A program made the translations under genes and the position numbers. A stretch of DNA of 64,000 nt, from the NCBI RefSeq assembly GCF_030867145.1, contig NC_134433.1, positions 8,259,216 through 8,323,215 on the forward strand. The letters are read 5' to 3'. This document shows, piece by piece, positions 56,901 through 64,000 of the stretch. This DNA comes from Opisthocomus hoazin (Eukaryota > Chordata > Aves > Opisthocomiformes > Opisthocomidae). Below the pieces are notes generated by a model. The model was not told where the DNA came from and did not search any database. It saw only the letters and a list, made by a program, of their open reading frames with translations. Position 1 is the first letter of the stretch. Every line of letters starts with the position of its first letter.

Positions 56901-59900
56901 TTTTATTTGGGAATTGGATTTTGGAACTTCTCTTCCTCCTTCCCTCCTGGGAAGCCAGCAAACAACACAGCCCTGCAATAAAGGGTGGAAGAGTAAAAAG
57001 AGAATACTGATGAAAACAGGCTTTGGCTTGGCTTTTTGTGGTGACATAATCCTTAGCCTCCTCATGTGGGCCCGAAAATCATTGCTCTGTCTTGGGAGGT
57101 GTAGGACTTTGCAGTCTCTCTGTTCTGGTATCTAACCAGCGATAGGTGTGTGTGTTTGCTTTGAAAATAATGCTTGCCATGGTGCCTCACTGTATGGATG
57201 AACTTTTTTCAGGCTTTATCCACTGACTTAGCTGTTTTCTTGTTTCTTGCTTTTTATGCTTGTGGCACAGTGAATTAGGCTGAGTTCTTCCACGTGCTGT
57301 ATGCCTTACGACAAATGTTCAGGCACGTGATTTTAATTTACTTCCTGCAGTCAAATCTGTAGATTTGTACTCATAAGGACACTCGGACTCAGTGTGAGGT
57401 TCCTAACCTGCTTGTTTGACCATGTTTTTCAGTTTCCAGACCGATTTAAGTTTGCTTCAGAGATGGAATCATATATAGATGAATTTCTGAGCAGCTGTGA
57501 TGATCCAGAGAGGCAGCTGGCAGTGATGATTGGCTTCTCTACTCTCACCAATCAAGGCAATCCAGTGCTGCCTGGCTCTTCCAGGGTGATCAGACACCTG
57601 CAGCCAATGGCATTGCACAAATACATTGACTGGCTCAAAGACATGTTCCTCAGACCAGACTTGGACTGTTGTTTAGACTTCTCAAGTAATCGGCAAAAAC
57701 AGAACCAGGAAAATGTAAAGATGTGAGTGCATAGATAATGTGCTTTCCTCTTCTCTTTCTGTTCCATGGTTAGAGTAGCTACCTGTGTGAAGTCTGGTTT
57801 GGAGCACTGGTGTTTGCTGGTTCCTTGCCATGCGTTGACAGTCGTCACCTGTTCTGTTTCCTCTGTCCCAGAAGGTTTAGCCCCAGCATATGATTATTTT
57901 GCTGGGGCAAAATTCAATTCTGCATAGGAGCAAACACAGTGAGAACCAGCCAGCCTGACTGAAGCAGACTGGATCACCAAAGAAGACTTTTCTTTTTCTA
58001 GCCCTGACAACTGCTTTGGCAAAAATGTACAGTGGCTTCCTTTTTCACTACAGATGCTCCAATCTTTGTAGGAATTGTGTATCCCTTTTATCTGACTGTT
58101 AAGCTGGCCTGAGTGCTCTCATCTCCTTGGCCCATAGCAAAGCACCCACTTCCATGTATCAAGAGCAGCCTGTAAATACTTATGTCCTTGATAGGCTTTT
58201 ATAGTAATTTCCAGATCGGAAAACTTCCCAGTTGAAAGTTCTATCCTCCTTAGCACTGCTGCTTGCTGAATACCCATAACTTGGTTGTTCAGCCTGAAGA
58301 AGAGAAGGCTGCAAGGGGACCTAATAAATTCTTATAAATATCTGAAGTGTGGGTGTCAGGAGGATGGGGCCAAGCTCTTTTCAGTGGTGCCCAGTGACAG
58401 GACAAGGGGCAATGGCACAAACTGAGGCACAGGAAGTTCCGTCTGAACATGAGGAAGAACTTCTTCCCTCTGAGGGTGATGGAGCACTGGAACAGGCTGC
58501 CCAGGGAGGTTGTGGAGTCTCCTTCTCTGGAGATATTCAAGCCCCGCCTGGACAAGGTCCTGTGCAGCCTGCTGTAGGTGACCCTGCTTCGGCAGGAGGG
58601 TTGGACTAGATGACCCACAAAGGTCCCTTCCAACCCCTACTGTTCTGTGATTCTGTGATTCTGTGGTGCTGCGGGTACTGAGTTACTTGCAGGGGCTTTT
58701 CCAAAGAAGAAGTAAGCTGTTAAAACAGTATTGTCAGTAGAGTGGGGTTATACGTGCACTGCTGCAATTCTTGAAGTGTTTTTTAGTGAACTGCATTAGC
58801 TCAGTGGGGTAACTAGACTGTCTTTTGCGTAGTGAAAAGCAAACTTGGGAAGATTATATCTCTTCTCACATGCCTGTTGCTTTCTTACTACATAACTTTG
58901 CCGTCTTTAGTGTAAAGCCTCTAGATACCTGAAAGTCACCTCTTGCAGCAGTGGCTTGTGTGGTTTGTGGTTATTCTGGGATAGTGTTCAAACTACTGAT
59001 TGTGTCTACTTCCTTATTGAAAGAGCACAACATAAGATTGCGCGATTAAGAAAATGGATCATCCAACGACTTGCTACTATCATTGAAAGTTCAGCACAAA
59101 AAGAAGAGCGCCTTGTGATGGACATTTCCAGGTGAGAATGATTTAATGACTTAATGCCACATGTGGTTGGAATAATTCTGTTTAGCTATATAGCAATATT
59201 CCAAGTAAGCTGTCCCTATGACACTAGGCAAATTCAACAGTGGAAATATTTCATAACAGAAGTTGTTCAGGAGACTAGGTTCTGTTTTTAAAATACCTTC
59301 TGCAAACTTGGACAAACTCTTGTCGTAAGTAGTTTAGGCACTTAAAATCACCTTAGTCCCATGTTTTCAGTAAATTTTAGGTTCCTAGACTGCTTGAAGA
59401 TACTGCTTTGCATCAGATCTTAACAAGTATTTATCTGGTGGTTCAAAAATCTTGGAGAATATGACCCAAATCTGGCAGTCTGGTTATTGTGTGGCCTCAA
59501 GTGTTGGCACTTTACTTTTGTGAAACCTTGGGCATCCTTCTCTCCTCTTTACCTTGTATACCCTGAGGAAAGGGTCTCATTGTAAATAGTGACTTTTTTT
59601 TTTAGTACTTGGACATCATTGAATAAAAATGTGGTGAAAATCTGTCGCTATTTGGTTTGCACGCATGGGCTGGTTTTGCTTTGTTATGACCAAGGTACCT
59701 CTTAATTTTTCCCTTGTTTCTGTCCATTCTAGGTTTTGCTTCTTCCATGCTTTCTTTGAGGCTAAGAAGAAGACTTTCCAAATACGTGAGACGAACGTCC
59801 TTCTGTCAGAGCCGCTAGATGAACAGGCTCATTCAGTGGCAGAAAACTACTTGTTTGGGTAAGGATTTTGCTTGCATGCTTTAAGCTTGGAAATTTATCT

Positions 59901-62900
59901 TTTTTCCTGAGCATAAGATCAGCCTGCAAATGGCAGGGCAAGAGGTTTGGGATTGTGAGCTGCTCTTGGAGCATTTGTTTGACTCCAGGACCAGGAAATG
60001 GCTTTTTTTAAGGAGATCCTAGATGGATTTCCCAGAGATCCTTAAATTTTGTCTAATAAAAACATAAGTTTACATGGCAAAGCTGCGGAGTACGTGTGCG
60101 ATGATCAGTTGGATGTAGAGCTGAGCTTAGACTGCTTTTTCTCATAAGCTTTCTGTTGCCTCTGTTGCAAACTGGAAATGGAAGGACCCAGGAGAGAGGT
60201 GGTGGGGCTGTGCGGGTTGCTGTTGACTTGTCCGCTCTGCATGCGGGCTGCTGATGGCTCAGCAGTCCTCCCTGTTCTAAGAGAGATAGAGTTGGTTTTA
60301 GGTGACTGCCAAAGCTGGTACTTCAGCCTCAGTAGAGGGAAAGCAGAGGACATGGTGGGACACAGAATGGGAGACCACTGAGAATAATATTTAGTGTCCT
60401 TGGGGGCACCAGGTGTGCTTGGGGACAGCGAGACAACGAGCTGTATATTACTGTGCTTGGATACAAGCATGGGTTGAAACTTAAGCTCTGTGGTTTTGTG
60501 TTGAAATGAGTGACCAGAGCTCTGGCATGAGAGTGCTCCACCGGTGGATGTTATTTTGGAAAGTGTGAGAAGGCTGTCTGGTTCCTCTGACAGTAACATG
60601 CTGGCTGTTTTTCTTTGCAGGTTACTTCAGACTTTAAACACCCTGACTGTTTTGGGGGATACAGCAAAGGCTGCAGCCTTGAGGGAGAAGCACGTCCATG
60701 GTGTTACTGCAGATGGGAAGCTGTGGATCTTTCTCCTTGTTGAGTATGCCAACAAGCTGCTCTCCAGTGAGCATGTCAAAGCTGTGAAGCCTTTTACCAA
60801 GGGACAGAGGGATGCCTGGGAGAGGTGAGAGGCTTGAGGAGCTGGGTGCTGGGTTTGTGAGATGAGGAAGGTGGAAAAGCCCTAATCTTAGTCTCTCTTT
60901 GGGTCAGTAAAAGAGAGATTGTGTTCTCTCATCTTCCTGCTGTTGTTTTGGCTGCCATAGTAGAGCCGTTTCAAAGGCAGTGGCAGTTCTGTTTCTTCCC
61001 TTTGAGTATTCTGCACCTGTGGCTGGATTTTGGGATGCCTTTCTGTTTCTGATCACCCCGTTCCTTTCTTCCTGTTCCTTCTGTGTGTTAATTATATGAA
61101 GGTGGCCATGTCCTTTTCTATTTTTGCTCATAGTCCCTCTCCCAAACATGATTGTAACTCTGCTAATCTTTTCTCTTAATAATGTTTGTACTAAATTCTC
61201 AGTGACTCTTCTCTGGTGCTCTTTTCTGATCTTGATTTTCCATAAAGATCTATGCCTTGGCTGTAGTATTAGGAATCTAGCCTGTACCCAAGTGCAGAGT
61301 TTTTTAGAAGCCACACACCGTGAGATACTGTTGTTGGGTTAAGATTGTGTACTGTATGTATGTCCGATTTTAATAAATTCAGTGTGAAGTACAGAAAATG
61401 GTACTATAGTTTTGGTCATGTTTTTAGTTTGATCATAAGAGAGGGTTTGCTGTTGTGGTTGTGAAAGACTCAGAGGGTTTCTTTCTTCAGAACACTTCAG
61501 GCTGTGAAGAATCTGCAGAAGGAAAATAAATCAGACAGTGCCAAAGTCATTGCTTTCCAGCAACTTCTGCTTTTAATGGCCATTTGTCTTTTCAAGGTAA
61601 GACCTCTGAAGCATATCTGAGTGGTGTAAAATGGGCTAATAGCTAGGCTTTCTGAACACTGAGCTGGAGAGTTTCTTTATGTTCAGAGATCCAATCTTTC
61701 ACAGCCTCTGGCTTCTGAAAATGGGCAACTGGCAGCTAATAAACTGTGATTCTTACAATGACCATAGATATCAACTTACAGGCGCAAAGCTTGGTCTGAG
61801 CAGTAGTTTTGCCCTTGATTTGCTGCTGAGTGGAGTAATTTTTACTTAGTTTCATATTTTCTTCTGCAGAGGGCTTGTAGTAGCTGATTTTATTATCTGT
61901 ACCTATTTGGAGAGGTGCCTAGATTTGGGGTTTGTTCCTTCTGTTGCTGTTGGTAGTGGGGAATTTGGAGAGGATGTTTACGCTCTGCTTATGATCAAAC
62001 AGAATCAATCTGAAACAATGGATGTTCTGAGTGACCTTCTGAAATGCACTGAGAGGGCATTCAGCAAAGACCCTAAGAAGAAAAAGACTGGTGAGTTCTT
62101 TCTACAGAAAGAAATGGAGGGGGATCATTAATGGCTTGTCAAAAGACAGAAGATGGCAGTTTTGCATTAGTGAAGCGCTCTGACTGCACGGGTTCTGGCT
62201 TATCCCCAGGAGAATCCCCTCTCCTTCACTCTGTTTCTTTGTCTTTCTAAATCTCTTGTCTCTTGCTCCAGCTCTCTGTCTGCATCCTCGGTGAGTTGTG
62301 TTCGTGTGTGCCTCTTAAAGGATAGGTGAGCTTCAGAGCTGGCCATTGTTCAGATGAGCAGTGTCCAAGGGAGTTCACTCTTTGAGTCCTTGTTCTGTGC
62401 TGTCCAAGAGCTTGACTGAAGTGATATCCATCTGCCAAGGCAAAGCTGAGGGCTCTCCTAACAGCTGGCAGGCCTGAAACTTGGTACTTCCAGAGCTCAA
62501 GTTCTGGGCAAACGAAACGTGTCCTGTGTGTAGATACAGCCTGTTTGCTGATTTGGGCTAGTCCTCGTTTAGGGCCTGCGGAGCCAGGTTGGGACTTGAC
62601 CAGGAAAGAACCTGGCTTGGTCTTCCGGCTGCCTCTCTGACTGTGGTCTTGTTGTCCTCTTTAAATCTCTCTGTAAATCTGAGGGTACTGTGAAAATAAA
62701 AGCTGTAATTCTGTGGTGGCTTGGTTGTATGTAGATCAGGATTCCCAAACTTTTAGACTAATGGACCAGTTTCAAATGTCAACACTTTTCATGGACTGCA
62801 GTGACTCCTGATTTTATTGGAAACACTATAATAAAATGTATATGCCTTTGCTGACTAGCTGCTGATTGCTTTAATGTGGCCAAGTAAGTGTCGCGTGGCT

Positions 62901-63346
62901 TGCCGAACTGCTAATCTAAGTAATGATTTAATGAGTAGCAGGTTTTGTTACCTGGTAAGGCTTTGCGGTGGCCTAAAGACAATTTTAGTCATGTTTATGG
63001 TTAATAACCTCCCAATACAGCTACAGTCGTAAGCTTCACACTTGAACATTTCTGGTCTGTGTTGCTGAATGCGTACTTCTGATGGTCAGCCAGAAGGATT
63101 ATCTTTTTTTCCTTGGTGAATATTTCTTTAGTCTCTTATTGACGTGCCAGTGCAGTGTTTTTACGCTTTCCTGTCACTGTTTGTTCCTGTGCAGGCAACG
63201 CAGAGCCGGGATGGGTTGAGGTGATGGTGGAAATCCTTCTCTCTCTCCTCGCCCAGCCCAGCCTACTCATACGTCGGATTACCAAGAGCGTGTTTGTACG
63301 GATATGCCCTAACCTGACCAAGAGGGGCTTGCAGCTGATCCTGGAT
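50930..63346 (+). CDS. MYBBP1A: MYB-binding protein 1A, first 15 coding exons (gene continues beyond window)
   Basis: MYBBP1A is a large, mostly nucleolar protein that links ribosome biogenesis to transcription, binding MYB, PGC-1alpha, RelA and p53. Exons: 50930-51100, 51274-51369, 52189-52272, 52648-52722, 53153-53260, 54285-54475, 54763-54930, 56263-56380, 57433-57722, 59024-59131, 59733-59858, 60621-60824, 61491-61596, 62003-62090, 63195-63346. They join in frame to 695 codons, roughly the first half of the human protein (about 1328 residues). Alignable landmarks include [45 protein letters not shown] and the segment ending LQLILD. It is an all-helical HEAT-like region with LxxLL motifs (LMELL, LSDLL, LLSLL). 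The ATG has a strong context (AGCATGG). The acidic and Lys-rich C-terminal half lies to the right of the window. The exon 14 acceptor (ATCAAACAG) has a poor pyrimidine tract, but its alignment to human is gap-free. Confidence 0.97.
58284..58665 (+). mobile_element. CR1 LINE, 5'-truncated 3' fragment in MYBBP1A intron 9
   Basis: About 380 bp of CR1 3' end in sense orientation, from GTTGTTCAGCCTGAAGAAG to the tail TTCTGTGATTCTGTGATTCTGTG. The core includes AACATGAGGAAGAACTTCTT and GGAGCACTGGAACAGGCTGC, and it ends with the shared GTCCCTTCCAACCCC block. Its diagnostic sequence differs from the copy at 432-928, so the two belong to different CR1 subfamilies. It sits well inside the intron between 57722 and 59024 and touches no splice site. 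No coding frame survives. Confidence 0.94.
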
Positions 63347-64000
63347 GTAAGTGAGGCATTAGTAGGGCGTTGTACTGTTCGCCTGTCTTGTCCCTAACAG
63401 ATATACAAGCATGTCTCTGGGATTTTGGGATTAAATAAAAGCCTTCTTGATCTGGAAAATATCTGACATAATGTGTGCTACTGAATTTTAGAAGTAGCTT
63501 GCAGAGACTTGTTTTTTGGGTTTTTTTTTCTTTTTTTTTAATGGGAACCTGAGATCTGCTAATTTTAAGCTGTATTCTTTGGTAGTTTTAGGCTGAAGAA
63601 ATTCCTGAGCCAGTTTATATAGCTGGTAGATTTTATATGTGAGTATAGATGGTAACAACTTTTTTCTAGAAAGGCTAAGCATAAAGGTGCTAAAAATAAG
63701 GGAGACGGAAAATCTGAATTGACTGTACCACTGAGTAAGGTGGTGGCTCCTGGGAGAGTAATATGTGGATTGCAAAGATGAGCTGTTACGTACTTTATAT
63801 GATGAACCTAACACTTCATTTGTAACAAATCAAAATGTGTGATGTCACCAATCTCTTCAGTTTTCTCCACCTTTTTTGTTTCTTATTAGAAAGAACTTAG
63901 TGTATTAACAAACATGATATTATAAACCAGAAAGTTGAATGCCCTTACTTACTGTTTCATTATTCCGCTGGCTTACTGTGCCAAAATTCCTGTCTGTTCA
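63347..64000 (+). other. MYBBP1A: MYBBP1A intron 15, partial
   Basis: Follows the donor GAT|GTAAGT. AT-rich sequence with T-runs near 63510-63540; no further exon is reached before the window ends. Confidence 0.8.

Noticed and set aside
61907-62002. MYBBP1A exon 14 starting further upstream, where the frame is open
   Set aside because: The acceptor at 62001-62002 gives a gap-free alignment to human ([15 protein letters not shown] against SPAESCDLLGDIQTC); an earlier start would add residues without a counterpart.

Overview
The window looks like bird chromosomal DNA. Two CR1 LINE fragments carry the typical ATTCTGTG-type 3' tails, interspersed repeats are otherwise sparse, introns are short and promoters lie in GC-rich islands. 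I cannot name the species. I recognised no retroviral or LTR element, CRISPR array, rRNA or tRNA.

Four protein-coding genes can be read exon by exon against their vertebrate families. RFC2 (+) has 11 coding exons from 3133 to 10300 and encodes replication factor C subunit 2. LAT2 (-) has 11 small coding exons from 26083 down to 17098 and encodes the NTAL/LAB membrane adaptor. EIF4H (-) has 7 coding exons from 49883 down to 39748 and encodes translation initiation factor 4H. MYBBP1A (+) has its first 15 coding exons between 50930 and 63346 and runs off the right edge. All splice sites I placed are GT-AG, and the reading phase closes exactly for each gene (360, 206 and 255 residues, plus the first 695 residues of MYBBP1A).

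Layout: 1-2790 is intergenic and holds an antisense CR1. 2790-3560 is the RFC2 CpG-rich promoter and first exon. 3133-10483 is RFC2. 10.5-17.1 kb is the space between the convergent RFC2 and LAT2, with no gene I can support. 17.1-26.1 kb is LAT2. 26.1-38 kb is upstream of LAT2 and downstream of EIF4H. 38.0-49.9 kb is EIF4H with its 3' UTR. 49.1-51.2 kb is a large GC-rich island shared head-to-head by EIF4H and MYBBP1A.

The RFC2-LAT2-EIF4H block matches the human Williams-Beuren interval (7q11.23), but EIF4H abuts MYBBP1A, which lies on 17p13 in humans. The window therefore covers a synteny junction. The genes do not form one pathway: replication clamp loading, immune-receptor signalling, translation initiation and nucleolar or transcriptional regulation sit side by side.

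The most interesting loose ends are a well-spliced 70-nt hydrophobic exon candidate inside LAT2 built on a 21-bp tandem duplication, a LAT2 stop codon that coincides with a strong splice donor, a G-rich 38-bp minisatellite in the MYBBP1A upstream region, a G-quadruplex motif directly before the RFC2 start, and a TATA box in the EIF4H CpG-island promoter.
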